64,000 bases of DNA from Hermatobates lingyangjiaoensis (GCA_026182355.1 JAPFBL010001617.1:6476001-6540000); one strand, 5' to 3'; numbered from the stretch's first letter, positions 20,540-32,136 are shown. A program made the numbers and translations. Notes: generated from the sequence alone by a model not told the origin.

Positions 20540-21118
20540 ATGGTAATCACATCCAAACCTAGCAAACCAGTGTTTGTCTACTGACGAATAGAGAAAGAGA
20601 GTTTAGCGTACAACACTGTTTTGATCTGGAACTGGATCTACAGATTTGTAAATAGTTGCAGTGCCAGACAATAGCTGAAGTACCTATGAGTTGATGTTTC
20701 CAACAGTAATATTTTTTTAGTGATAAGATAGATCTTTCACAAATTAATTTTTGTTTATGGAAGTTCTGAGCTATGTTTAGGAATACTTTGTTCTTTAATT
20801 CTTCAGTTGATACCACAAACGTTGAGAGTGGGCTCATTTTAATAGTACTGTCTTCATTACGGACCCTTCTATTAGGGTCAAAGACAGTCGAGGAAGTCTT
20901 TGAGAAAATATATTAGCAGTTTTATCTCCTTGATGATAGAGTCTCATGCTAGTAGACAGGCTTAATTTGTTCACATGCTTCCACAGGTAAGGTGACTTAA
21001 GGCTTGCTTTTATCGAATCAGCATGAGTACCTCTTGTGATAATAGGCAGAGTTTGGCGAAAGTCACCTATTAAATATGCCCAATTATCAATTTGATACAG
21101 CTTATTATTAGGTAGCAA
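20540..21118 (-). pseudogene. Helitron Pif1-like helicase fragment (copy 2)
   Basis: The minus strand reads WAYLIGDFRQTLPIITRGTH, ADSIKASLKSPYLWKHVNKL, LSLSTSMRL, then after a frame change NIAQNFHKQKLICERSILSP and IYKSVDPVPDQNSVVR. 'GDFRQTLP' is the motif III/Q-type block of Helitron Pif1 helicases, and 'SPYLW..V..L.L..(N)MR' follows it in known proteins. At least two frameshifts and the loss of both ends make it dead. It partly overlaps in helicase coordinates with the fragments at 5.8 and 24.9 kb but extends further N-terminally. Confidence 0.82.
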
Positions 21119-21169
21119 TTAAGTCGTACAAACAGATGTACAGATACCGTACAAGAAAACACTCTCTTT

Positions 21170-21300
21170 TATATAATATTACCGTCTTTTTCCGAAAATA
21201 AGACATCCCTCGAAAATAAGTCCTAGCGTGATTTTAGGGACGTTTTGGACTGACTATAACCCCTCCCCTGAAAATAGGCCCTAGTTAAGATAATGTGAAA
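21170..21300. repeat. MITE-like repeat rich in GAAAATAAG motifs
   Basis: CCGAAAATAAGACATCCCTC, TCGAAAATAAGTCCTAG and CTGAAAATAGGCCCTAG follow each other. This motif style is typical of small non-autonomous DNA transposon copies in many animal genomes. No target duplication could be defined. Confidence 0.4.
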
Positions 21301-21599
21301 ATATAATTTGTTAAAAAATTGCTGTTGAATGTAGTAGGTGTCTCTAGCTGCCGTAATATTTCAGAGAATTCTTTGGAAAAAAATATTCCAAGAAATTCCT
21401 TGTTTACTTCGAAAGTTCGTTTCTAGCAGGCTACTTAGACAAGAAGTATTCATTTAACGATAGCTATGTTACAAGACATGAGAGATTCAGACCAATGGTT
21501 CTACAGGAAATAGATTTGGAAGAAAATCAGAATGGAATTCAAAATTTTGATAATTTATTACTATGTTCCAGAAGATAACATGACAGTAATCGAATAAAT

Positions 21600-22248
21600 T
21601 CGATACATTTGGAAATACTCAAATCAAAGTCAAACCCAGCTATTCAGTATGATTTAAAACTTTTATAGCTAGGAGCTTACAATTTTTGAAAATGATAGGT
21701 ATGGACTATTAGACTAGAATAGTGAAAAAACTTGATATTTGTCAACAAGCATAACATCACTTTCATAAGGAAAGAGTCAATTAATCACACTTCAATAATA
21801 CCCAAAGATACTATGATTTATAAACACAAAATAATTTTCAACTGATATTAAGTTTTGTTCAAAAGTGCAATATATAGTTTGATTAGAGCATTTTGTTATG
21901 CAAATCCGTCATTCCATGGAAAGCAGAAGATATTTATGTTCATTGCCAGTGATTTTTTACAAGTAAAAATATTATCCTCTTATTCTGATATAAGTCAATG
22001 AGTCATTTAAATTTTTCCATTATAAACACAATTTTATTCACTGGATTCACTCAAACAATTTCGAAGTCAATGTAAACAATGTAAATAAATATCAATAAAA
22101 TCGACGAGTATAGCAGGTGATCCCTTAGTCTAGGATAAACAATCAGTTTTTATAGCTTTATTACTCTTTCCGTCATTGAATATTTCATGAATTTTTTTTA
22201 AAAACTGCTAATTTTTTGTTCCAATTTTGGGAAATTTTCATGTTTATT
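21600..22248 (-). mobile_element. Helentron-like repeat fragment, inverted against the next copy
   Basis: Reversed, this stretch matches the 22.89-23.52 kb part of the neighbouring copy. Shared blocks include the text around AAAGCATTTTATGAGACAAA, the start of ...TTTACATTGTTTACATTGAC..., and AGCAGGTGATC.CTTAGTCTAG. It ends where the next copy starts at 22249, making a large imperfect palindrome. Confidence 0.7.
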
Positions 22249-24250
22249 ACTTTACTATAAGTAAAGTATAGTGATCGTGAAAAAATTCGATCTCGAGATT
22301 TTGACGGAATTACATGTTTTGAGGTCCCAGAAGTAGTTTTATGAAGTTTTTTCGATGATGTCTGTGGGTGGATGAGTGGGTGGGTGTATTAGCATTGCTT
22401 GTTACCACGCTACGGTCCAGAATCTTTCATGGATCAAGTTGATATTTTACACAAAAATTGGCCCCATAAAGACGGAAAATTGCCCCATGATGGGAAAGTC
22501 ACTTTTTTTGCCAAAAACCGTTTTTTAGAAAACATTTATTTCTCCTAAACTGATAACCCTAGAGTTTCAAAATTTTAACATTATCTTTGAGGTTACAAAT
22601 GGAACAAACGAAAAATATATTAAGAATTTTAAAACAACGGGAAATATTTTTTTTTCAATAAAATGTCAAAATTTTGACTTATAATTCAATCTCAAACCTT
22701 GTGAGAGCGATACAAGCCATACTGTTTGACGGATCAAAATGAAGCTATGCCTAAAAATAAAACATTATGTAGAGAATGAGATGAGATATTTTTTTCAAAA
22801 TTACTTTCGCTAAAGGGGCGTTACAGTACGATTTCTGTTTTCAGAAAATGTTTTTTTGACGCAAACGGCTCATTAAAATTGACCAAAAATGGAACGAAAA
22901 ATTAGCAATTCATAAAAAAAAATCATGAAGTTTCAATTACGGGAAAGAGCAATAACGCTATAAAAACTGTTTGTTTATCCTAGACTGAGAGATCACCTGC
23001 TATACTTTCGAATTTTTTATATTTTTTTACATTGTTTACATTGACTTCGAAATTTTTTGAGTGTATCCACTGAGATAAAATTGATATTTATAAAGGAACA
23101 ATTTAAATAGTTTATTCACTTTTATGAGATGTAAGAGGAATAATATTGTTACATGTAAAAAAATCACCGCCAATAAACATAAATAAATTACCTTTGTCTT
23201 CCATGGCATGATGGATTTGTCTCATGAAATGCTTTAATAAATCTGTATATTGCACTCTTGAGCAAAACTTAATATCAGTTACAATTACATTATAATTGTG
23301 AATGTAGTACCTTTCTATGATATTGAAATGTAATGAATGGACTCTTTCCTCAAGAAAGAGGACTTATGTTTGTTGAGAAATATCCAGTTTTTTTTTACAA
23401 TTCTAGTCTAAAAGTTCATATTTATTATTTTCAAAAATTAGAAGCTCCCAACTATAAAAGATTTAAATTATATTGAATAGCTGGCTTTGACTTCGATTTG
23501 AGTATGTAAACTGGTTAATTACTAATATATTTTTTCTCAATATACATTCATAGCAAACTTATAACAGAGTACAAAAGGCAGGAAAAGGATAACACTCACT
23601 CAGAAAAAATTCGTATATATGATATTTGACAAAGGGGAAGAAAAATGATCTTATTAAATACTAAGAAACCATAAAATTCCCAGTATAATAATTCTATAAA
23701 AAACCAAAAATGTAAAAGATAATTCAAAATTGAAATCTTTCGTTTAGAGATTAATAAATGTAATTATCGTACATCTTTAATTATAAATCATCTTAAAACC
23801 ATATTTTTTCTTCGCTGTTTATGATGTTTTTCAGAGAAAAAAAGGGTATTTTCCTGTTTTAAATTTGAAAATTTTACTTTAATATTCATTGTAGAAGGAT
23901 GTCAAGTAAACGATGTAAGAAATCCACTGGCTATTTGGACAGAGGCCATGTTCTCTTGTAGGAGAATATTTCGTATCAAGAAATGTTCACTTTGGTTTTT
24001 CAAAAATGTTATTACTGCTGTAGTTATACTAATGAAATTATTTGCATCAGCTGTGTGATGTACCAAAATAAGCTTATATATTGATATGTCCTTCAATCAC
24101 TATCTGTACTACCTCAGGAATGAAAGACTAATAATCATATCCTATTTAGATGTTTACATTATGCTTAATTGAGACGTTATATATTATATACTCAAGAAAT
24201 TTGATATAAAGTTACTTATAGTAAAGTTGAGTGAAGGCCACTCCAGATTT
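22249..24250 (+). mobile_element. non-autonomous Helentron-like element, copy H1 (about 2.0 kb)
   Basis: The 5' end is ACTTTACTATAAGTAAAGTA, a hairpin (CTTTACT/AGTAAAG). The 3' end is TTACTTATAGTAAAGTTGAG followed by TGAAGGCCACTCCAGATTT; here GAGTG...CACTC forms a second small hairpin about 9 nt from the terminus. The two ends share an inverted block offset by about 28 bp (asymmetric terminal inverted repeats), and no target duplication is seen. These are features described for Helentrons and their non-autonomous HINE derivatives. No intact coding frame is present; a 64-codon frame at 23902-24096 recurs in other copies but is not recognisable. Confidence 0.65.
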
Positions 24251-24600
24251 TTTAATAATCCGTTTAGCGTTAAAAAAACGTTTTCTGAAAACAGAATATG
24301 TACTATAATACCCCTTTGGTGAATGTAATTTTGAAAAAAATGATCTCAACTCATCCTCCTAAGAGTGTTCTTTTTTTAGGTATAATTTTATTTTGATTCT
24401 TTAAATGGAATGGTTTGTATCGCTCTCACAATCTTACATATAGTATTTTAAGTAAAAATTTTTACATTTTATTGAAAAAATGTATTTATTGAATTGAAAT
24501 GTATTTATGTTTATTGGCGGTGATTTTTTACATGTAATAATATTATTCCTCTTATATCTCATATAAGTCAATAAATTATTTAATTTTGTTTATTACTAGA
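24251..24600. repeat. further scrambled Helentron-like fragments
   Basis: Blocks of the same family (CCGTTTAGCGTTAAAAAAACG; AACTCAT..TCCTAAGAGTG; TTATTGGCGGTGATTTTTTA) appear in a rearranged order and orientation. Confidence 0.6.
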
Positions 24601-24719
24601 AAACATACCCGTCTTTGACAGAATCAAAAATTCTATTATACTTGGTATTCAAAAATATCAATTATAGTATTTTACTAATACTATAATTAGAAATTATAGA
24701 ATAGTAGAAAATACCATTA

Positions 24720-25499
24720 TTAGTACTGTGTTAAACAAATGCCTCTGTATACACCACATTAGCTGTCTGTCCTTCAGGTTCACGGAAGAACAAACAGTTG
24801 GAACCTCTGACTCTTGAGCAAGTAAACTATAGTTGACCACGTGAGAAAAACTTGGTCTCACTAACTTGAATTCCTGCGTTAGATAAAGTCTCCCTTTGCG
24901 ACTTAGTTAACGTCATTGCGAAATAGACTCTGACAGGACTTTGCAATCATTTCAACGGAAAGAGACAGTTGCTCGGAATCAATGGTATGTGTGGTATACA
25001 CACAGACTCCCCAATACCACATCCAGTCATTATGTCTGCCTCTACGGCATATCTGTGTAGAGCACGAACTCAGAGTCGTGTCCCGTTGCACAGTTTTGGG
25101 GCACTCATGTTTCGTAACATGAAATTTGTTACTGCTACTAAATTGCAGCATGATTGGTGCTCCTACTTTAAGTTTTTACTCATGAGCAGGCAGTCCAGGA
25201 GAAATAAATTCAGAGTCAAGAAATTCAATTAGATAATGAACTGCTTCTTCATCACTAATCCAATCTCTTTACTGACTTGTAAGTTCTTTCCTCGGTATGA
25301 TATTGCGTAAGAACTTGTTTGTTGATTTTTCCTGCCTGTTCATATTAAGAGTTGAGAATTGCTCGTTTACAAAACTATTTATTCGTAATAGATAGTACAT
25401 CATCAACTCTGGGAAACACCTTTTCAAAGATGTCAAATACGCAATATATTCATATGCTTCAATGAAATTAAAATCAACAACAATACCTACTTGCCACAC
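24720..25499 (-). pseudogene. Helitron Pif1-like helicase, C-terminal end (copy 3)
   Basis: Reading leftwards across frames: FPELMMYYLLRINSFVNEQF, KSTNKFLRNIIPRKELTSQ, WISDEEAVHYLIEFLDSEFI, SPGLPAHE, KLKVGAPIMLQFSSSNKFHV, then IPHIPLIPSNC, VYFAMTLTKSQRETLSNAGI, FFSRGQL.FTCSRVRGSN, and EGQTANVVYTE. The last blocks are helicase motifs V and VI of Helitron Pif1 enzymes ('FAMTINK.QGQT...G', 'FSHGQLYVA.SRV', 'NVVYKE..'). Frameshifts and stops break it in several places. This is the most complete C-terminus of the three helicase fragments. Confidence 0.85.
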
Positions 25500-25980
25500 C
25501 TGTGTATTTTCAAAACAAACTTGTCTGTGAAGTTAGGAAAATACGCTTAAAGCCCTTAGAACTTCGTTTCTGTACTGAATTATGAATCTATTTAGAGCCC
25601 GTATTTTAAGTTAGGTATACCCAAATCCAGTGTCAAAGTTTCAGCTCGCTATGTCTTATGATGGCTGAGTTTACTTGTGACAAACGTTTTTGCTTTAAAC
25701 GTCCATAACTTCACTTCTACGTTGAATTTCCAATCAATTCAGAGCCTATATTTTAAGTTAGACCTACACAAATCTACTGTAAAAGTTTCAGCTTTATATG
25801 TCTTAGGGTAGCTGAGTTTACTTGTGACAAAGTTTTGCCGACAAACAGACAAACCGACAAACCGACAGAAATTTTTCTAAGGGTGGATTCGGTTTCTCCA
25901 ATGTATAAAACGTAAAGAAAACTTGAAATGAGTCAGTTCTAAGCAATGTACAAACAAAATCATTATTTTATTTATAAAGA
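25500..25980 (-). repeat. Helitron internal direct repeats, inverted copy of 5270-5740
   Basis: Holds the same two tandem units (GAAGTTATGGAC..., TAGGCTCTAAAT..GATTG) and the same flanking block (GTTTATACATTGGAGAAACCG / CTAAGAAAAATTTCTGTCGG on the reverse strand) as 5270-5740, next to the same helicase fragment. Confidence 0.7.
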
Positions 25981-26272
25981 TAAACATCAAGTTTATCTCA
26001 GTGGATTAGCTCAAAAAATTTCTAAGGCAATGTAAACAATGTAAAAAAAGTGCCCATTTTTGTGTAAAATATCAACTTGATCCATCAAAGATGCTGGACC
26101 GTAGCGTGGTAACAAGCAATGTTAACACACTCACCCACCCATCCACACATACACACAGACATCATCGCAAAAACATCATAAATCGACTTTTGGGACCTCG
26201 AAACATATAATTCCGTCAAAATTTCGAGATCAAATTTTTTCACGATCACTATACTTTACTTATAGTAAAGTA
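25981..26272 (-). mobile_element. Helentron-like fragment with 5' terminus
   Basis: Reversed, it starts ACTTTACTATAAGTAAAGTA at 26272 and runs through TAGTGATCGTGAAAAAATT and CATTGCTTGTTACCACGC before jumping to a later part of the element. The middle is deleted. Confidence 0.75.
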
Positions 26273-26458
26273 AAAATACTAAATACATTCGGCCAGAAAT
26301 GTTGACCGAATATTTCTAATTCATTTATGGCTAGGTATATTTGTGAAGTGACAAAGAAATTTTTCAAAAAATTGGGACAACTGGGAGCCATGACTACTCG
26401 TATGATTATATATTATATAACTTTGTAGGTTTTAAATAACTTTGTTTAGTAATAACAA
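26273..26458. other. short unassigned stretch between Helentron-like copies
   Basis: Not shared with the repeats on either side; possibly host sequence. Confidence 0.35.
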
Positions 26459-27653
26459 AAATCTGGGGTGGCCTGCACTCAACTTTACTATAAGTAAACT
26501 TAATATCAAACTTCTTAGGTATATCATATATAACGTCTCATTTAAGCATAATGCAAACATCTAAATGGGAGATGTTTATTCATCTTTCATTTCTGAGGTA
26601 GCACACATAGTGATTGATCGACTTATCAATATATAAGCTTATTTTTGGACATCACACAGCTGATGCAAATAATCTCATTAGCATAACTACAGTAGTAATA
26701 ACATTTTCGGAAAGCCAAAGTGAACATTTCTTGATACGAAATAATCTCTTACAAGAGAACATGGCTTTTGATCAAATAACCAGTGGATTTCTTACATGGC
26801 TTACTTGACCTTCTTCTACATTGAATATTTAAGTCAAATTTTCAAATTTTAAGAAGGAAATACTCTTATTAAAAAAAATTTCGTTTTAAGATAATTTATA
26901 ATTATGGATGTATGATAATTACGTTTATTAATCCTCAAAGGAAATATTTCAATTTGAATTATGCTTTACATTTTTGGTCTTTTAGAGAATTATTATATTA
27001 GTAATTTTATGGCTTCTTAGTATTTAATAAAATGATTTTCCTTTTTCTTTTTCAAAAATCATATATACCAATTTTTTCTGAGTTTGTGTTATCTTTTTCC
27101 TGCCTGCTGTACTCTGTTATATGGTTGCTATGAATGTATATTGAAAAAAAATATATTAGTAATTAGCCAGTTTACATACTCAACTCAAAGTTAAAGCCAG
27201 CTATTGAATATAATTTAAATCTTTTATAGTTGGGAGCTTCTAATTTTTGAAAATAATAAATATGAACTATTAGACTGGAATAGTGAAAAAACTGGATATT
27301 TCTCAACAAACATAACTCCTCTTTCTTGTGGAAAGAGTCCCCATTCGTCACATTTCAATATCATGGAAAGATACTACAATTAACAAAGTCAAAGTATTTA
27401 TAACTCATATTAAGTTTTGTTCAACAGTGCAATGTATAGATTTATTAAAGCATTTTATGAGACAAATCCATCATACAATGGAAGACAAAAGAAATTTATT
27501 TATGTTTATTGGTGATGATTTTTTACATGTAATAATATTATTCCTCTTATATCTCATATAAGTCAATCAATTATTTAAATTTATCCATTATAAACATGAA
27601 TTTTATCTCAGTAGATTCGCTCAAAAAATTTCTAAGTCAATGTAAACAATGTA
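26459..27653 (-). mobile_element. Helentron-like element, copy H3 (truncated)
   Basis: Begins on the plus strand with AAATCTGGGGTGGCCTGCAC, the reversed 3' end with its hairpin, then TCAACTTTACTATAAGTAAA. It contains the uninterrupted site CATATATAACGTCTCATTTA near 26527, which corresponds to the hAT target in the next copy. It stops at 27653 against the 3' end of copy H4. Confidence 0.75.
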
Positions 27654-27722
27654 AAAAATCTGGAGTGGCCTGCACTCAACTTTACTATAAGTAAACTTAA
27701 TATCAATGTTCTTGGGTATATA

Positions 27723-27730
27723 ATATATAA
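27723..27730. repeat. hAT target-site duplication, left
   Basis: ATATATAA, identical to 32137-32144. Eight base pairs is the hAT length. Confidence 0.95.
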
Positions 27731-27944
27731 CAGCGTTTCCCAAAGTAAGCGGTGGTTTGATATGGTGGGGGGGGGGGGGGGCAGCTCAAAAATAGGCGGT
27801 TGGGGGGCTACAGTTGATGGCGACAGTGTAGCTAATGTAGCAGCTGTCGCTGATACAATACTTACACCGTCGTCCCAAACTGTTGGCGGTAACCATCAAA
27901 AACCATACAAGTAATAAAAATTAGAAATAAGAATTTCAAAAGAT

Positions 27945-28125
27945 ATGCCGCTCTTTTACCTGAGGATTAAGGGGTCAGCCCCGGACGAAAGTAAGAGAAA
28001 GTTTTCGGTCAAAATAAAGGGAATAAAAAGATAAGCTGCTCTTTCACGTATGTCCTATGAATTAAGAGGTCAGCCTTGATCGGAAGTAAATGAGTTTTCG
28101 GTCGAGATAAGAAGAATAAAATGAT
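27945..28125. repeat. two diverged tandem units of about 85 bp in the hAT 5' region
   Basis: GGATTAAGGGGTCAGCC..GACGAAAGTAAG...TTTTCGGTCAAAATAAAGGG and GAATTAAGAGGTCAGCC..GGAAGTAAATG...TTTTCGGTCGAGATAAGAAG follow one another. Confidence 0.7.
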
Positions 28126-28215
28126 CGTTACCTATATAAATAGTAAACCGCAATCTCAATTCTGTAAAGAGATATTGTGGATGTAGATTGCAAGCTAAGT
28201 GCACCATATGTATAC

Positions 28216-28280
<65 letters not shown>
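28216..28280. repeat. (TA)n (GA)n microsatellite
   Basis: About 13 TA and 16 GA units in the hAT 5' region, upstream of the nested PLE fragment. Confidence 0.95.
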
Positions 28281-28282
<2 letters not shown>

Positions 28283-28414
28283 AGGCAAAAATTTTTCTGC
28301 TTAAGAATACACATATATATTTGAAAGTGTGTGTATGTAGTTATATATATATTGTGTGTGTATGCGCGTTTTGTAAGAATGCAACGATGCAATTGAGTGT
28401 GTGTATATATATAA

Positions 28415-29057
28415 GAAAGTTGCCCTTCTTAGATGTACTGATCCATAGGTTACCTGAAGAGTTACGCTTTAGTGTATATAGAAAACCTACTAATGTACTT
28501 GCATATATTCACTTTTATTCTTCCCATCCAAAAAATGTTAAAATTTCTGTTTTTAGAAATCTGTTTTTGAGGGCGTTAAGGGTGTGCTCTCCTGAATTCC
28601 TTAATGATCATTAATGATCATTTAAATCATTAAAAACACGTGTAAAACAACACCAATACAACGTAAATAGACAGGAAAAAAGTGGTGCCTTATTCTCGCA
28701 TATAAACATTGAAAATCATTATATTGATTGGACAGGAGCTAAACTTATTACCTATCAAAAATCGATGTTGTTCAGAAATATTATTGAATCGTCTCTAATT
28801 AAATTTAATAAATCAAATATTATAAACATTAGTAACGGTCTCTTCAAACTTGATACTTTCGTTACGAGGGCAATAGCCTCTTCAAAGAGGGTTGATAGCT
28901 AGAGGATGGTTTTTTACTCTTTCTTACTGTACTCCTTTGTTTCCCCAAACATCCCTTTCTGGACATTGGTCCTTTCATGCGCTTTCACCCTTTTAAAATA
29001 CTATTCTTCCCTCCCACTCTTCACAACCCCTTACCAGATGTTTTCTGCAACAAACTC
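28415..29057 (+). mobile_element. PLE family A fragment nested in the hAT element
   Basis: The plus strand encodes KLPFLDVLIHRLPEELRFSV, YRKPTNVLAYIHFYSSHPKN and VKISVFRNLFLRALRV, nearly the same as 53.8-54.05 kb. After a deletion at about 28615 it resumes with the endonuclease C-terminus (SSLIKFN.SNIINIS, RAIASSKRV) and 3' untranslated region. It lacks the terminal block with the hammerhead-like core. The GIY-YIG centre is deleted, so it is dead. Confidence 0.85.
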
Positions 29058-29399
29058 ACAGTCAACAAACAACTAGGCTACATGGTCCGACTCCAAAGCT
29101 CGTCTCAGGTATGTGAATATTTCATTTTAATTTCAATCTTGTATTATTCAGAATTTTTAAATATACTAAAGATGTGACAGAATAGGAGTCTATCAATGCA
29201 TGAAAACTACTAAAGGGTTTAAAAGGGTTACTGTGCAGTGTCGGAAACATTTGAAACCTCGGAAGGTAACAAACTTGAGATTTATTTTTCCTTTCTCCAA
29301 AAAAGTTAAACCTGAATAGAATAGGTTAGTTCTGATAGGCTTTTTGGCATATCTTTCCATTTTTAGCAAAGTTTTCATACATGTTCATATTATTCATGA

Positions 29400-29411
29400 A
29401 CACACGCACTT

Positions 29412-29449
<38 letters not shown>

Positions 29450-29540
29450 TAATTCACTCAAACCTGTCCACCCACACACACAGACATATACACAGAAACA
29501 TACACACACATACAGACAAAGCCTACCTACACACACATAG
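29400..29540. repeat. (CA)n tract
   Basis: A CA run followed by CACA-rich degenerate sequence just upstream of the transposase. Confidence 0.9.
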
Positions 29541-29653
29541 AAACACCTAAGCTTTACCTTTATCTTTATATATTACATATGTACTCTATATTAGGCATTT
29601 ATATATATATAGATATATATTTCTTAAATGTTTTTTTTTCTCCTGAATAAAGG

Positions 29654-31439
29654 ATGGCAACCCAACAGCAAGCAAAAAAGAAGTGTAGGCAGTATAGGGT
29701 GGAATATCTGAAATATGGATTTGTATCGGCACCACAGAACCAACAGCAGCCTATGTGTCTGCTGTGTGAGAAAGTGTTTTCAAACGAAGCCATGAAACCT
29801 TCTAGACTTTTGGAACATTTGACAAAAGTACACTCTGATAAAGCAGACAAAAATATAGCATATTTTCAGGCACTTCGAGAAAAGTTTCAGAAACGAAAAA
29901 CTATTGGTAATATGTTTTCTAGCACTTCACAACAATCCACTGACGGTTTGCGTGCTTCATACAATATATGTTTGCTGATTGCTAGATCTGGTAAGCCTCG
30001 TACGGTTGGGGAGGAACTTATTCTGCCTGCAGTAAGAGAGGTTCTGCACACAGTTGTACATAAGTCACCTGACGAAATTATAAAAGCTCTCAGTAATAAC
30101 TCGGTTCAAAGAAGAGTAGATGAAATGGCTGAAAACATTGAAGAAGCATTGTGCAACATTCTTGCCACAACACAATTTAGCTTGCAGTTAGATGAGTCCA
30201 CTCTACCAGGAAATGAATCTTTGCTTCTCGCGTATGTTCGATTTATCAAAAATGAAAAGTTGGTTCAAGAACTGTTATTTGCACGGCAACTTAAAACAGA
30301 CACTAAAGGAGAGTCAGTATTTAATGTTGTTGAGAATTTTTTCAGAGAGAAAAACATCCCACTTTCCAACATTCTTGCGTGTGCAACAGATGGAGCGCCA
30401 TTCATGATAGGTCATCATCGTGGCTTCATCAGTTTCTTGAAAAAAGCCATACCTGGTGTGCTTACGGTGCATTGTGTAATCCACAGGCAGCATCTGGTAG
30501 CAAAAAACATAAGTGGTCGACTTCACAAATCAATTAATATTGTTATCACAGCAGTAAATAAGATCAAGGCACATTCTCTCAATTGCAGACTGTTTCGACA
30601 GCTTTGCGTTGATAATGATGAAGAGTTTGAGCGTTTATTGCTACACACAGAAGTTAGATGGCTGTCAAAGGGAAACTGCCTGAAACGTTTCTATTCTTTG
30701 TTTGATACAGTTGTAGAATTTTTCCAAGAGTCTAGTACTGGGCTCTGTAATGATCTAAAAAACATTAAGAATCTCAATTGCTTATTTGTCAGATATATTC
30801 ACAAAATTCAATGAAGTTAATTTGCAGTTGCAAGGAAATGATGTCAACCTTATCAAAGTCCAATCTGCTATCTCCACCTTCCTGTCTAAGTGTAAGTTAT
30901 TCAAACGAAACATAAGCCATCATGATCTCTACCAGTTTCCAAGCCTATGTGAATTGGATAAAGAAAAGAGCATATCAGATGATGACCTTCAAGTGTATTG
31001 CGCTCACCTAGAAGAGTTGCAAAGAGAGATGTCTGAAAGATTTCAGGATCTTTTATTGATGAAAATACCAGACTGGGTAATCAATCCATTCTTAGAAGTC
31101 AGCAGTGAGGAGACAGGAGAGTCAGAAGAAGAATTAATTGCAATTCAAAACGACATTGAGCTAAGTCCAAAGTTCAAGATATCGTATCAAGACTTTTGGC
31201 TACAAAAAAAGATCTCTGACTTCTATCCAGTATTCTGGAACAAGGTGAAGATATATTTTATTACTTTTCCAACTTCATATTTGGTAGAACAGGGCTTCAG
31301 TGCAGTTGCCTTTCTTCATTCCAAGCAAAGGAACAGACTTAAAATTACCGAACGTGGGGATCTACGTCTTCTTCTTAGTGAGTTCCAACCAGATGTGGAG
31401 AAACTAATATCCCTACACCAAGTACATCCATCCCATTAG
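29654..31439 (+). pseudogene. hAT transposase (BED finger, DDE core, hATC dimerisation), one frameshift
   Basis: The first frame (29654-30814, 386 aa) begins with a zinc finger, CLLCEKVFSNEAMKPSRLLE then HLTKVHSD (C-x2-C...H-x4-H). It goes on to the RNase H-like core with FSLQLDEST (first Asp), CATDGAPFMIGHHRG (second Asp), VHCVIHRQHLVAKNISG (C-x2-H) and TEVRWLSKGNCLKRF. The second frame (30786-31439) continues with SDIFTKFNEVNLQLQG and ends with the hATC segment TSYLVEQGFSAVAFLHSKQR, RLKITERGDLRLLLS. The frames overlap near 30775-30812, where one base has been gained or lost. The protein would cut and rejoin transposon ends. It resembles ZBED5/SCAND3-type proteins, but terminal repeats show it is a transposon, not a host gene. 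Confidence 0.92.
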
Positions 31440-32040
31440 AATTAATTGTAAAATTGTGTATTTGGGTAATTAAATAAAATTGTTCATTGAATTAAATATT
31501 ATTTTTGAAGACATATTTTGTGTTTAATGCTGTTGTTCTCAATTAAAAAAAAATGGTCGCATGTTTGTATTGGGGCCTATTGTGAAAACCAAATAAAATG
31601 GTTTATTTGTTTTTGAAAAATATTTTTTGTGTAATATTGTTGCTTTCAATTTGAAAAAAATATACTCTTCTGTGGTTATTGAAAGTAACTGTGAAGACCA
31701 AATAAAATGGTTAACTAAAAAAAACTATTATTTTTGAAAAACAAATTTTATGTTTAATGATGTTGTTTTCAATCTAAAAAAAGTCGCATGTGAAAATTAA
31801 GGGTAATTGTGAAGACAAAAAAAATGGTTAATGATTAGGTATTATTTCTGAAACGCAAATTTTGTGTTTAATATTGTTTTCAATTTGAAAAAAAAATGTT
31901 TGATGTGATTATTAAGGGTTATTGTTAAGATCAAATGAAATGTTTACAAGCCGACGAAGTCGAGATTGTCTACTATATCATTGTTTTTAAATACGTTTTT
32001 GTTTATAATATTGTTGTTTTCACTTCCAAAAAAATCTTAA
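31440..32040 (+). repeat. about five tandem units of about 110-120 bp in the hAT 3' region
   Basis: Each unit holds ATTATTTTTGAA.A.A.ATTTTGTGTTTAAT, TGTTGTTTTCAAT.T.AAAAAA, and TGTGAAGACCAAATAAAATGG or a diverged form. Starts fall near 31490, 31600, 31720, 31840 and 31970. Subterminal repeats often bind transposases, but a role here is only inferred. Confidence 0.8.
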
Positions 32041-32136
32041 ATGTGTTTATGGGGTGGGGGCGTCAATGTAGACCTTCCTTGCAGTCTATTCTAAAAGACA
32101 AGGGGGCGCCAGCCTGAAAAAGTATGGGAAACCCTG

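Larger units (their letters stand above)
27731..32136 (+). mobile_element. hAT DNA transposon (ZBED5/SCAND3-like transposase), 4.4 kb, both ends present
   Basis: The left end is CAGCGTTTCCCAAA and the right end, reversed, is CAGGGTTTCCCATA: short hAT-type terminal inverted repeats. A perfect 8-bp duplication ATATATAA flanks them. Inside lie a long 5' region with a G14 run (about 27766), GA/TA microsatellites, a nested PLE fragment and a CA tract, then the transposase (29654-31439) and a 3' region of tandem repeats. The sister Helentron-like copy at 26.5 kb supplies the empty site. The transposase frame is broken once, so the copy is probably not autonomous now. Confidence 0.95.

Noticed and set aside
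29654..31439. A domesticated ZBED-type host gene
   Set aside because: The frame has a frameshift and lies between matching hAT terminal repeats with a perfect 8-bp duplication, so it is a transposon copy.
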